Shown: positions 8,692-16,994 of the stretch, in pieces
How positions within the stretch are numbered: the first letter of the stretch is position 1
Layout of the letters: each line of letters starts with the position of its first letter
Assembly (NCBI GenBank): GCA_963718295.1
Contig: CAVQYV010000003.1
Location: 62,001-126,000, forward strand
Source of the DNA: CAVQYV01 sp963718295 [NCBI: uncultured Methylomirabilota bacterium]
GTDB taxonomy: Bacteria > Methylomirabilota > Methylomirabilia > CAVQYV01
Length of the DNA: 64,000 nucleotides
Direction of reading: 5' to 3'
The notes under the pieces: model-generated
What the model was told of the DNA's origin: nothing
The model's database searches: none
The model's input: the letters and a program-made list of their open reading frames with translations, nothing else
Program-made: the position numbers and the translations under genes

Positions 8692-9309
8692 CTACCGTCC
8701 CACGCAGATGGACCCAATAACCAACGCTTTTCCTCCGATGATCAAGGAAGCCCAGTTCCCGAAGGAGTCCGCGAATCGCTCCATTCTTCCCGACAGGATG
8801 AGATATCCTTCCGCCCATTCTCGTGAAGGATAAACGTAAACCCTTACGCCGCCCAGGGTGGTGCCGTGGATTTCCAGAGAGGATTTGAAGTACCTCACCT
8901 GACCATTGACCTTCAGGTAACAATCCCCTCCTGCGCATCGAAAACGAATATAGACACATTCAAGGGGGCCAATATCGAAGGCAGCTCCCAAATGATCCAG
9001 TAGCAAACCCCTCCCCCAGCCTTGAGTCTGCCTTTCATCCACCACGCTTGCAGTCCCTGAGAACCAAAACCCGGAGGGCATTTCATAGGGAAGGATTCTC
9101 ATAAGGAATCCAGGAGGGCTTTGGATGATAGCTGAGTCTCCGCTGGGGACGATGAGCTCGACCGGATCGATGCAAGGCACAGCTTGGGCATCGGAGATCA
9201 TCAGATTCGTCGGCTCGCCGCCAAAGACCGCCATCAAGGCTAAAGCGCCTATAGCCCACCCCCATCTATGGGGATGCCGGGTGCCGTGGAAAGGATATCT
9301 GCTCTTCAC
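8692..9309 (-). CDS. exported protein of unknown function
   Basis: 205 residues from a GTG at 9309 with GGAGG about nine bases upstream. The N-terminus is a long signal peptide: basic and histidine-rich first 15 residues, hydrophobic A-I-G-A-L-A-L-M-A-V-F, and likely cleavage after A-Q-A near residue 43. The mature part looks beta-rich with several cysteines (V-P-C-I, E-C-V-Y, C-A-G-G-D-C, I-C-V-G-R), suggesting disulfides in the periplasm. I recognise no family. It is 91 bases upstream of the macrodomain gene; whether they share a transcript is unclear. Confidence 0.6.
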   Translation of the reverse strand: MKSRYPFHGTRHPHRWGWAIGALALMAVFGGEPTNLMISDAQAVPCIDPVELIVPSGDSAIIQSPPGFLMRILPYEMPSGFWFSGTASVVDERQTQGWGRGLLLDHLGAAFDIGPLECVYIRFRCAGGDCYLKVNGQVRYFKSSLEIHGTTLGGVRVYVYPSREWAEGYLILSGRMERFADSFGNWASLIIGGKALVIGSICVGR

Positions 9310-9494
9310 TTGTCTTTTCCTCCTAGTTCACTTAAGGCTCCCGATTGGTATCCGGCCTTGCTCTTTCTCGACCCCAATCGGATTCGAGGCAATAGCGGCG
9401 TGCCATCCGGCGTCAAGAAGGGTCATGGGGTCAAATCTTTATTCTTGATAAAATGGGTGACCCTCTTTCCTTTCCCTTCCCCTAATTACGCCGG

Positions 9495-10016
9495 TCAATT
9501 CTCATGGAGCCTGACACGGATGCGGGTAATGACGTCATTGGCCACCGAATCGACGGTCACCATTGTGGAGGCCGCCGCCACCGCATCGAAATCGCGATCC
9601 TTTTTCTCCGGCAGCCATTTGCCATTGCCTGAAGTGGTCACTACTATCATGTCTTCCTGCTGGGCATGACGGTCCAGGAATGCCTGGATGTCCGGGTCCA
9701 GCCCCCAGGCGATGCAGGTGCCGATGAGGACCACCGCGGAATAGTCTGCGGCATTGACCGCGTCGAGCTGTTCGATACCGACGATCCTGATCGACGCGCC
9801 GTCGGATTGCAGGGCCTCTTTGAGCCTGGCGACCAGGGCATCCTTGAACTCACTGTTGCGTGAGGCCACCAATACGCGCTGAGCGGCGGCAGGGCCTGTC
9901 ACTTCAGAGGGGGCGATATCCTCCTGCGGCCAGAGAAGCCTCGGCAGGGCGCATCCCAGTTGCATGCAGATCAATGAGCAGCACAATACATACAATAAAA
10001 GGCTGCGATTCTTCAT
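9495..10016 (-). CDS. putative lipoprotein with flavodoxin-like fold
   Basis: 173 residues with an AGGAGC ribosome binding site. A short basic start and hydrophobic segment end at Q-L-G-C (Cys22), a possible but imperfect lipobox. Residues about 45-155 alternate strands and helices like a flavodoxin domain: R-V-L-V-A-S-R-N-S-E-F, A-A-D-Y-S-A-V-V-L-I-G-T-C and D-M-I-V-V-T-T-S-G-N-G-K-W. The phosphate-loop TxTGNT of true flavodoxins is not seen (S-R-N-S-E instead), so FMN binding is uncertain. It is flanked by a strong hairpin upstream. Confidence 0.6.
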   Translation of the reverse strand: MKNRSLLLYVLCCSLICMQLGCALPRLLWPQEDIAPSEVTGPAAAQRVLVASRNSEFKDALVARLKEALQSDGASIRIVGIEQLDAVNAADYSAVVLIGTCIAWGLDPDIQAFLDRHAQQEDMIVVTTSGNGKWLPEKKDRDFDAVAAASTMVTVDSVANDVITRIRVRLHEN

Positions 10017-10044
10017 GGACAGCTCCTTTGATTGCCAGAGTCGG

Positions 10045-10081
10045 AAATGGAGGTCAGCCCGTCAAGGGCTGACCTCCATTT
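10045..10081. terminator. strong inverted repeat, probable intrinsic terminator
   Basis: A perfect 16-base stem, 10045-10060 paired with 10066-10081, with a five-base loop (GTCAA). It lies between the SDR gene, which ends at 10243, and the lipoprotein gene, which starts at 10016. The T-rich tail is better on the plus strand (TCTTTCC) than on the minus strand, so it may be bidirectional or act as a processing hairpin. Confidence 0.6.
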
Positions 10082-10242
10082 CTTTCCCCGCCTCTCTCCA
10101 ACTAAGGCTCCACCGATTCCCTCAGCAATATATCCTCTTTCAGTTCTCAGATCAAAACCGGAAGGCATCCCTTTTCCTTCCCTTGAAGGCAATTCAATGA
10201 TATGCGCCCGGCTTCCTGGAAGACAACCCCAAGGGGTGGCAT

Positions 10243-11727
10243 TCACCTCCTCTCCGGCGTCTCCCCGCGCTGCAGAACGACCGCCCTCCGGTCAATTTGG
10301 TTGATGAGCCCGCTGAAGATCAGTCCATGAATGGGATAAAGTCCATACCAATACAGCAGCCCCGACAACCCCTTGGGCCCGAAGATGGCGGTCTGTGAAA
10401 GCAAACACCCTCCATTGGCTCGGGGCAACAACTGGAACTGCAGCCAGGCTTTGCCGGGCAGCTTCATCTCAGCCCGCAGGCGCAATAGATGAGGCGGTTC
10501 GAGGGCTTCCACTCGCCAGAAATCCAGGGCATCGCCCACGCGAAGGCCGTCGGGGTCCCTTCGCCCCCGGCGGAGCCCCACACCGCCCACCAGGCGATCG
10601 ACAAGCCCGCGCACCTCCCAGGCTCCATTCAGAAAGAGCCAACCCCGATCGCCTCCCATCCCCATAATCACCCGGTAAACCATTTCCGGTGGGGCAAGGA
10701 CGATCTTTTGACGCTGCTCGGTCACTATGCCCTCTTTCGCCGAAAGGGTGACCGGCGGGACGTCGCCCTGGCTGATACAGAGGGCATCGCACCAGGAGGT
10801 CTCCACCTCCCCCGCCTCCAATTTCGCCAAGGCCCGCTGCACCGCAGTTCGATAGTCCGCAGGTTGGATGTGGGGGAAAAGCTGCCGGGCAGCAGGGTCA
10901 CGGACGATGTTCTCATTGCGCAGGCCCTGGATCAGTGGCCGTGCCATGGATGCCGGAATGGGGGTGACGAGATTCACCCAGTAGGAGGACAGGCGAGGGG
11001 TCAGGACTGAAACGGGTAGCATCCACCGCTTTAGGCCTCGTTCTTGGGCATAGATCATCATCATCTCCCGGTAGGTGATGATGTCGGCCCCTCCTATCTC
11101 GATCGTCCGGCCCCGGCTTTCCGGCACTTCCAGGGCGGCAACCAGGTAATCCAGCACATCCCGGATGCTTATGGGCTGCGTCCGGGTATATACCCAGCGC
11201 GGGCAGATCATGACCGGCAAACGCTCCGTCAGGTGGCGGATCATCTCGAAGGAGACGCTGCCCGAGCCGATGATCACCGCTGCGCGAAACTCGGTCACCG
11301 GCACACCCGAGGCGCGAAGCGCCTCGCCCGTCTGCTGCCGGGAGCGGAGGTGCTCCGAGAGGCTCGCCCCAGGGTCTGCCAGACCTCCGAGGTAGATCAG
11401 CCGATCGATGCCGGCTGCCCGAGCGGCAGCACCGAAATTACGAGCGGCAACCAAATCTCGCTGGTGAAAGTCCGGACCACCCGTCATACTATGTACCAGG
11501 TAGTACGCAACCTGCACCTGCTCCATGGCGGAGGCAAGACTCTCGGGACGGAGCACATCGCCGTTCCGGACCTCTACCTGGCTTTGCCAGGTGCGCCCTT
11601 GTAGCCGGGTTGCGTCGCGCACCAGACAGCGGACCTTGTATCCCTTTTCCAACAGATGAGGGACCAGTCTTCCGCCGATGTAGCCGGTCGCGCCGGTCAC
11701 CAAGATGAGAGGCTGGGGAGTGTTCAT
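10243..11727 (-). CDS. SDR-family NAD(P)-binding oxidoreductase with C-terminal DUF2867 domain
   Basis: 494 residues. The N-terminus is an extended/atypical SDR Rossmann fold: T-G-A-T-G-Y-I-G-G near residues 11-19, V-R-D-A-T-R, and a Y-Y-L-V-H-S-M motif. From about residue 320 the sequence matches the DUF2867 type (W-L-F-L-N-G-A-W, L-R-L-R-A-E-M-K-L-P-G, W-Y-G-L-Y-P-I-H), a START/polyketide-cyclase-like fold. This two-domain arrangement is common in bacteria, often annotated as NmrA-like or complex-I assembly-type SDR; the substrate is unknown. It starts 28 bases after the stop of the ferredoxin-nitroreductase gene and is probably cotranscribed with it. Confidence 0.85.
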   Translation of the reverse strand: MNTPQPLILVTGATGYIGGRLVPHLLEKGYKVRCLVRDATRLQGRTWQSQVEVRNGDVLRPESLASAMEQVQVAYYLVHSMTGGPDFHQRDLVAARNFGAAARAAGIDRLIYLGGLADPGASLSEHLRSRQQTGEALRASGVPVTEFRAAVIIGSGSVSFEMIRHLTERLPVMICPRWVYTRTQPISIRDVLDYLVAALEVPESRGRTIEIGGADIITYREMMMIYAQERGLKRWMLPVSVLTPRLSSYWVNLVTPIPASMARPLIQGLRNENIVRDPAARQLFPHIQPADYRTAVQRALAKLEAGEVETSWCDALCISQGDVPPVTLSAKEGIVTEQRQKIVLAPPEMVYRVIMGMGGDRGWLFLNGAWEVRGLVDRLVGGVGLRRGRRDPDGLRVGDALDFWRVEALEPPHLLRLRAEMKLPGKAWLQFQLLPRANGGCLLSQTAIFGPKGLSGLLYWYGLYPIHGLIFSGLINQIDRRAVVLQRGETPERR

Positions 11728-11755
11728 TGCCCCGATATCCTCATTATGGCACTTT

Positions 11756-12688
11756 TCAAAAAGGCTCCTCGGGCATCCGACGGATGGTATTGACGGCGGT
11801 GAATGAGCGTCTGATGGCGCGCCTGAACTTGGTTGCCGGATAGCCCAAGATCAGGGCAATGGCCGGGACATTGCCTTCGGGTATCCCCAACCGCTGGCAC
11901 AGCGCCTTGTTGCGCTGAAGGATCGGAGCAGCGCCGCCTATTATTGTGTTGCCCAGCCCAAGAGACTCTGCAGCCAGCATGGCGTAGACGCAGGCTATGG
12001 TAGCGTCGGCAGGATCAGCATAGGGTGAATGGTGAAAAACCATGACGGTCGGGGCGTCATAGAAAAGGACATCGCGGCCCTCCCGGTGGCATCCGACATA
12101 CATTTCCCCCAAGGGACGGACAAAGTACCTGAGCTGTTCGTAGGTTGCCCGGCGCAGGAAGGGACGGATCAAGGGGAACACCCAGGGCTTGAAAAGCTTA
12201 AGGAGCCCCTCGTATCCTTTGATGATCTCGCCGGCGAGTTCCCGCACTTGGCCCCGGCCACAAACAGTAACGCAACCCACGTCCCAGGGTGGGATTCCCA
12301 TCGGGCCGGACGCAGCCATTTTTAGGATTCGATCCAGAAGCTCAGGTTCTACCTCCCTGTCCTCGAAACGACGAACGCTGCGCCGCCCCAGCATCAGGGC
12401 AGCGAGTTCATCGGCGGTTGCGCGCTCCTCCGGAGAAGGTATCGCCAGCAGGTCTTCGGGGGCAATACCGCGACCAGTAACTCTGATGCTGCCTTCCGGG
12501 CAAACCATCATGCAATGACCGCAAGCGATGCAGCCCAAGGGACTGGTATCGCGGACGCACAAACACCCATCCTTTATGGCCAGCACTTCGGCTGGGCATA
12601 TCCTGACACATTGGCCGCATTGCTTGCATGTACGGTCGTCAATCTCCACCTTTGCGGCTTCACGGTACAAACTGTGTATCACGGCCAT
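11756..12688 (-). CDS. ferredoxin-nitroreductase fusion protein
   Basis: 310 residues from an ATG at 12688 preceded by TGGAGG. Two 4Fe-4S clusters sit at the N-terminus: C-K-Q-C-G-Q-C-V-R-I-C-P (about 23-34) and C-I-A-C-G-H-C-M-M-V-C-P (about 53-64). A nitroreductase domain follows from about 95: R-R-S-V-R-R-F is the FMN phosphate-binding start, then A-A-S-G-P-M-G-I-P-P-W, and A-A-E-S-L-G-L-G-N-T-I-I-G-G near the C-terminal half. The fusion suggests FMN reduced by the protein's own ferredoxin clusters, typical of anaerobic or facultative metabolism. It is cytoplasmic. Confidence 0.88.
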   Translation of the reverse strand: MAVIHSLYREAAKVEIDDRTCKQCGQCVRICPAEVLAIKDGCLCVRDTSPLGCIACGHCMMVCPEGSIRVTGRGIAPEDLLAIPSPEERATADELAALMLGRRSVRRFEDREVEPELLDRILKMAASGPMGIPPWDVGCVTVCGRGQVRELAGEIIKGYEGLLKLFKPWVFPLIRPFLRRATYEQLRYFVRPLGEMYVGCHREGRDVLFYDAPTVMVFHHSPYADPADATIACVYAMLAAESLGLGNTIIGGAAPILQRNKALCQRLGIPEGNVPAIALILGYPATKFRRAIRRSFTAVNTIRRMPEEPF

Positions 12689-12701
12689 ATCGGTCCTCCA
12701 C

Positions 12702-13004
12702 TTAGCCCAATGGACCAACAAGAAGTGAGATTGGCAGCAATAGGATCAACGTTGTTAAAAGCCACCAGTTGGCCGACTCGGTATCCCCCCGCTTTCTTTC
12801 CGAAACACCTTTTGCTGTCGTTGCGACGGCTGCGATCGTTGTCAAAAACACCACCCCGAAAGCCATGTACCCGCGGTTAGCGCAACCGAAGACAGCTTTC
12901 GGAGTCAAATACAGCCACATAACCGCAGCCGGCGCAATCGCAGGCAGGACCAAATGCCGAAATAATCTTTGCTTCGATATCGACCTCGGGTCCAAATTCG
13001 CCAT
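12702..13004 (-). CDS. small membrane protein of unknown function
   Basis: A 100-residue frame with three hydrophobic stretches (about 20-35, 46-62 and 80-98) separated by charged loops, so an integral membrane protein is likely. It ends 13 bases before the ATG of the ferredoxin-nitroreductase gene, whose ribosome binding site lies in the gap. No strong Shine-Dalgarno sequence precedes its own ATG. No family recognised. Confidence 0.5.
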   Translation of the reverse strand: MANLDPRSISKQRLFRHLVLPAIAPAAVMWLYLTPKAVFGCANRGYMAFGVVFLTTIAAVATTAKGVSERKRGDTESANWWLLTTLILLLPISLLVGPLG

Positions 13005-13207
13005 ATGCTTTATATGCTCTTATGCCTCATGCCATCGGACAGTATGCTCCGGGTCGCCGATGCCGTTATGATGCTATGCTTTTCTTGCGTCCCACCATTT
13101 TGATGCCATTTTGACAAGATATTACCATTTTTACGACACAAGCAGGCGGATGCCCCATCGTAGCCGATCTCATCTGGTCCAAGACGTTGCTCAAAGCCAA
13201 TTTCCCG

Positions 13208-14335
13208 TTACGGTTCCGCTGCATGAGTCGTGGACGGTTGTTTCGCAATAGGCTCGAGATGCAAGCGGCATTCATCAACGAGCTCCTGGATCAGTTCTCG
13301 CACAGATACGATACGATCGACGCGATAGGCATTGGCGCCGCATGTGGCGAAACCCGCGCGCATGTTACCTCGATATGCGTTAACCAGTGCCTGTGCTATG
13401 CAATACGGCGACTTGTCGGGCTCGCAGGTGACAAGGCACCGATATGGGCATCTGAACTTCACCTTCTCGCCGCTCAGTATTCGATCAACAAAGCTATTTC
13501 GGATGACTCGCAGGGGAAGTTTGAGCGGACTCTGAATGACCAGGATGTCTTCCTTCCGACAGTTGAGGTAAGCCTCCTTATACTGCAAGGACGCATCGCA
13601 TTCGTCTGTACAGACGAATCGCGTACCCATTTGGACCCCATTCGCTCCCAGATTGAGAAAGCGAGCCATATCCCTTCCGTTGAAGACACCGCCCGCCGGT
13701 ATCACAGGAATCGAAATGCCATGCTCTTTCGTGTAGTTCGCCGTGACCGACAGGACGTCCTGCACAATCGATTCCAGGGGAACATGTGAAGTGACGACGT
13801 CGTCCATTGAGAATCCAAGATGCCCCCCGGCCAAGCTCCCTTCCACAACGAAGGCATCTGGAAGCCGGTTGTGTTTTTTCAACCACGACCGGCATATCAG
13901 GTCGGCGGCTCGTCCCGAAGAAACAATAGGGATAAGTTTGATGCTCCTGTGCTTAACCAGCGCGGGCAATTTCAGCGGCAGGCCTGCGCCCGATATGATA
14001 GCTGCGACCTCCTCTTCGTCAGCGGCCTTTACGAGGTCTTCGTAGTTAGTCACCGCGCACATGATGTTGACTGCGATCGGGTTTGGCGTCAGCAACTTGG
14101 TTTGCTGCAACATGTCTCGCAGGCTGACGTACGACCGGGCAGCATAGCTGAGGGAGCGATCTGGCCATTCTTCCCCAGTTACCACGGATGCGACGACGCC
14201 GAGGGCGCCCTCATTCGAGACAGCGGAAGCGAGACGCGACCCCGACACACGCACGCCCATCCCACCTTGGATAATTGGAGGGTTTATTCGTAGATCGCCT
14301 ATGATCAAATCCGGCAAGGACGTGACGTCCTTCAT
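13208..14335 (-). CDS. nitronate monooxygenase / 2-nitropropane dioxygenase family flavoprotein
   Basis: 375 residues from an ATG at 14335 with AAAGGA upstream; a GTG at 14359 is less likely. A TIM-barrel FMN protein of the NMO/FabK group: I-I-Q-G-G-M-G-V-R-V at the N-terminus, N-E-G-A-L-G-V-V-A, V-V-E-G-S-L-A-G-G-H-L-G, I-P-V-I-P-A-G-G-V and G-A-N-G-V-Q-M-G-T-R-F for FMN phosphate binding. A cysteine-containing C-terminal part (C-P-Y-R-C-L-V-T-C) is extra to the short NMO enzymes. It may oxidise alkyl nitronates or act as an enoyl reductase. It follows the cysteine-hydrolase gene by 28 bases, so the two are likely an operon. Confidence 0.82.
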   Translation of the reverse strand: MKDVTSLPDLIIGDLRINPPIIQGGMGVRVSGSRLASAVSNEGALGVVASVVTGEEWPDRSLSYAARSYVSLRDMLQQTKLLTPNPIAVNIMCAVTNYEDLVKAADEEEVAAIISGAGLPLKLPALVKHRSIKLIPIVSSGRAADLICRSWLKKHNRLPDAFVVEGSLAGGHLGFSMDDVVTSHVPLESIVQDVLSVTANYTKEHGISIPVIPAGGVFNGRDMARFLNLGANGVQMGTRFVCTDECDASLQYKEAYLNCRKEDILVIQSPLKLPLRVIRNSFVDRILSGEKVKFRCPYRCLVTCEPDKSPYCIAQALVNAYRGNMRAGFATCGANAYRVDRIVSVRELIQELVDECRLHLEPIAKQPSTTHAAEP

Positions 14336-14363
14336 AGATATCCTTTCGGCCAATGCCACGGCA

Positions 14364-15068
14364 TCAGCTGCGAGCGGAGCGAGCCTGCTGGATGCCGTTA
14401 TCGGGCGATGGCTCGATAGTGAGCTGATTCACGATTACGTCGCAGGTCGTCACGTAGGCAAAACCAAATGCGAGGTTCAATAGACTTGCGAGATGCATCT
14501 CCTCGTTCACTGATCCGTTTCCATCCGCCGGGAAGAACACCCGGTAGTCCCGGTAGTAAGCATCCCGCGCCGTTGATTCGCAGCACATGTTTGTCATGAT
14601 GCCTGAGACGACGAGGTCCTCGACTTTGAGGCAGCGCAGCACGGTCTCGAGATCGGTGTTGTAGAACGCTGAGTAACGATGCTTGAAGACGACTTTCTCG
14701 TGTGGCATCGGAGCCAACTCCGAATGGATCTCGCTTTCAGGGCTGCCTTCGAGGCACTTACCCTTCCACCACCATCCCATGATCCCGCTGTCGAGATCGC
14801 TAGGATGGTGAACGTGCTGGGTGAAGATCACCGGGCGGCCTGCTCGTCGAAATGCATCTACGAGGCGCCTCACAGTCGGGAGAATTGCAGCTCCGCCACA
14901 TGTGAAGGTGGGAGATGCCGGGTCGAGAAAGAATTTCTGCATGTCAATCACGAGCAGGGCGCTCGCCGCCACGTTCAGCCGCATTTCGTGCTGGTTGTGA
15001 AGACTAATATGTTCCAACCACCCCTGGGTCTTGGACCCTATATTCTTGCTCGTTACATATGGTTCCAT
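14364..15068 (-). CDS. cysteine hydrolase (isochorismatase-like) family protein
   Basis: 234 residues with AAAGGG before the ATG. The catalytic triad of the isochorismatase-like amidases is visible: Asp42 (V-I-D-M-Q), Lys129 (V-F-K-H-R-Y-S-A-F) and Cys162 or Cys163 (M-T-N-M-C-C-E-S-T-A-R-D-A). Usual members hydrolyse amides such as nicotinamide, N-carbamoylsarcosine or biuret, or the isochorismate ether; the substrate here is open. It is probably cotranscribed with the nitronate-monooxygenase-type gene and lies just downstream of an attC-like repeat. Confidence 0.85.
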   Translation of the reverse strand: MEPYVTSKNIGSKTQGWLEHISLHNQHEMRLNVAASALLVIDMQKFFLDPASPTFTCGGAAILPTVRRLVDAFRRAGRPVIFTQHVHHPSDLDSGIMGWWWKGKCLEGSPESEIHSELAPMPHEKVVFKHRYSAFYNTDLETVLRCLKVEDLVVSGIMTNMCCESTARDAYYRDYRVFFPADGNGSVNEEMHLASLLNLAFGFAYVTTCDVIVNQLTIEPSPDNGIQQARSARS

Positions 15069-15097
15069 AATCCCTTTCCGGACCGTAGTCTTCGTTC

Positions 15098-15165
15098 GCC
15101 CAATGCCAAATTGAGCGGAAACCGCAGACGGCGCGTATCCATCGTACGCTTACGTTCGCCCCTTA
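15098..15165 (-). repeat. attC-like element (copy B, one end)
   Basis: It begins with GCCCAAT (15098-15104), then GCC-A-AATTGAGCGG and CCGCAGACGGCGCGT as in the element at 6633-6741; identity over the first 65 bases is about 80 percent by eye, with ACGCTT-x-CGT also kept. The GTTGGGC end is not found. It sits directly upstream of the cysteine-hydrolase gene, as copy A sits upstream of the YjdF-type gene and copy C upstream of the OmpA-family gene. Confidence 0.4.
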
Positions 15166-15258
15166 GCCCCGGCAAGGCGGCAGCCTCGAAGGGGATGCCG
15201 CTCGAATGACTTGCTCGTGACGCCCGCAGCGCGAATGAGCCATGGATCACATGCGCTC

Positions 15259-16122
15259 TTACTGCTTCCCATCCAGGGCGCAGCGGAAGCCGATGGAGGA
15301 GGTACGGGTTCTGGGAAGCTCCTTCCGGCGATCGGTCACCTGGCAGTGCTCGGACTTGCACCACCACCCTCCGCCCCGGACCACCTTCCATTGTCCCTGC
15401 TCCGGGCCCTTGGGGTTCTCCTTGGGACTGTTGGCGTAGTAGTCCGGCGCGTACCAGTCCGCCACCCACTCCGCCGCGTTGCCAGCCATATGGAGGACCC
15501 CAAAGGGGCTCGCCCCTTCAGGGAGCGTCTTCACCCCGGTGGTTTTCCCCTGGACCGATTCGGCGGAATTGGCCCTCTTCTCATCCCAACGGCTTCCCCA
15601 GGGATAGACCTGCGAATCTCCGTGTATCCCTCCTCCTCGGGCCGCCTTCTCCCACTCCGCCTCGGTAGGAAGCCTCTTGCCTGCCCATTTGGCGTAGGCA
15701 GCCGCCTCCTCCCAGGAAACGCCCACCACGGGCTGATCCGCCTCGCTCAACTTGGGGCTGCCCCAGCAGGCTGGGGGGGCATGCTGGGTTTCCGCCATGA
15801 ATTTCATATATTGAGCATTGGTCACTTCGTACCGATCGATCCAGAAGGAGCCCAGGAAGACCTTATGGGCCGGGCCTTCGACTGGGTCCGAGTCGTCGAT
15901 CCCCATCGTGAACTCCCCCGCCGGGATTCGTATCATCTCGGAATGATCCTTTCCCATGGATCGAATCTCGATCGGAGGGCCCGCGGCGGGATCCGTCCTC
16001 TGGGGCTGGGCGAAGGCCCGGTCACTCCTGAATGCAAGATAAGGCGGCTCGGAAACCCAGGCCAAAAAGAGAAATCCGAGCACCGCCAGCAAAGTTGAAG
16101 TCATCGCAGTCTTCTTGCTCAC
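15259..16122 (-). CDS. exported formylglycine-generating-enzyme (SUMF1/FGE-sulfatase) family protein
   Basis: 287 residues from a GTG at 16122 with AAAGGA seven bases upstream; the longer frame to 16197 would overlap the upstream radical SAM gene. A signal peptide or anchor is at residues 1-38, ending A-F-A-Q. The FGE fold is clear: I-R-I-P-A-G-E-F-T-M-G, P-A-H-K-V-F-L, Y-E-V-T-N-A-Q-Y, V-G-V-S-W-E-E-A-A-A-Y-A-K-W, R-L-P-T-E-A-E-W-E-K-A-A-R, H-M-A-G-N-A-A-E-W-V-A-D and G-F-R-C-A. W-W-C-K-S-E-H-C near the end matches the Cys-x4-Cys copper site of true FGE, so it may be catalytic. No sulfatase gene is adjacent. Confidence 0.85.
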   Translation of the reverse strand: MSKKTAMTSTLLAVLGFLFLAWVSEPPYLAFRSDRAFAQPQRTDPAAGPPIEIRSMGKDHSEMIRIPAGEFTMGIDDSDPVEGPAHKVFLGSFWIDRYEVTNAQYMKFMAETQHAPPACWGSPKLSEADQPVVGVSWEEAAAYAKWAGKRLPTEAEWEKAARGGGIHGDSQVYPWGSRWDEKRANSAESVQGKTTGVKTLPEGASPFGVLHMAGNAAEWVADWYAPDYYANSPKENPKGPEQGQWKVVRGGGWWCKSEHCQVTDRRKELPRTRTSSIGFRCALDGKQ

Positions 16123-16160
16123 TTTGAGTTCCTTTCTTGGATCACGGACTGAAGAATGGT

Positions 16161-16994
16161 TCAGAAGCAGAAGCGGATCTCTCCGCAAAGGTCCCACCTC
16201 TTGGCAATCATCAGGACGCGTTCCCGGATGGCCTCCTGATAGAGATGCCTCTCTTTTGCATTATAAAGGATGCGGCCAGTTATCGCAACGTGCTCGGAGA
16301 AGTTCTTCTCCAACAGATGTCTCAGGGAGGACCAGACCTTGGGCCGGGGATTGAGGATATCGACATAGCAATCATCGACCCCGATCCCGGCGATCTGGCG
16401 AATGAGGGCGGAGAGGTTCTCGTCGGTGTCGGAGAGGCCAGGTAGGAACGGTCCCAGGAAGGCGTATACCCGGATTCCTCTGGATCTTGCTTGCTCGAGG
16501 AGGGCAAAACGATCCTGGGTAGCAGAAGCTCGGGGCTCAATCAGGCGGCGCAGCGACTCATCCGAGGTCGTCACCGTAATCCCCAACTCCAGGTCGCCCC
16601 CCAGGCCCATGAGGTCCAGATCCCGCGCGGCCAGGGCCGACTTGGTGAGGATCGTGATCGGATAACGATGTTTCAGAAGCATCTCCAGGCAAGCCCGGGT
16701 CAAGCCATATCGAAATTCTACCGGCTGATAGGCGTCGCAGACCGAGCTGATGAAGACCCGGCCCTTGGGCGCGCGCCTGACCTGACGTTCCAGGATGGAA
16801 GGGGCATTCACCTTCACATCCACAAAATCACCCCAGGGCTCGGGGTGGGGGCTGAAGCGGGTCATTAAGCGGGCATAGCAGTACCGGCATCCATGCTGGC
16901 AGCCCAGATAGCAGTTGACCGCAAAGTCCGAGATGCCCGATCGGTTGAGGATGGATTTCCCCTCGATCTCCCGGATTCGGGGAAGATTATCCAT
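16161..16994 (-). CDS. radical SAM protein (SplB-like fold)
   Basis: 277 residues. The iron-sulfur motif is C-Q-H-G-C-R-Y-C-Y-A (about 32-41), the C-x3-C-x2-C of radical SAM enzymes with the Y-C-Y-A seen in the spore-photoproduct-lyase-like and Rv2578c-like branch. R-V-F-I-S-S-V-C-D-A-Y-Q-P-V-E matches that branch too. The substrate is unknown. Its ATG overlaps the DUF72 gene by eight bases, and this RadSAM-DUF72 neighbourhood is recurrent in bacteria. Confidence 0.82.
   Translation of the reverse strand: MDNLPRIREIEGKSILNRSGISDFAVNCYLGCQHGCRYCYARLMTRFSPHPEPWGDFVDVKVNAPSILERQVRRAPKGRVFISSVCDAYQPVEFRYGLTRACLEMLLKHRYPITILTKSALAARDLDLMGLGGDLELGITVTTSDESLRRLIEPRASATQDRFALLEQARSRGIRVYAFLGPFLPGLSDTDENLSALIRQIAGIGVDDCYVDILNPRPKVWSSLRHLLEKNFSEHVAITGRILYNAKERHLYQEAIRERVLMIAKRWDLCGEIRFCF

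Noticed and set aside
10013-10246. 77-codon minus frame between the SDR gene and the lipoprotein gene
   Set aside because: It runs through the perfect hairpin at 10045-10081 and has no recognisable protein features.
13066-13150. AAAATGG repeats resembling iterons
   Set aside because: Only three imperfect copies with uneven spacing and no replication gene nearby.
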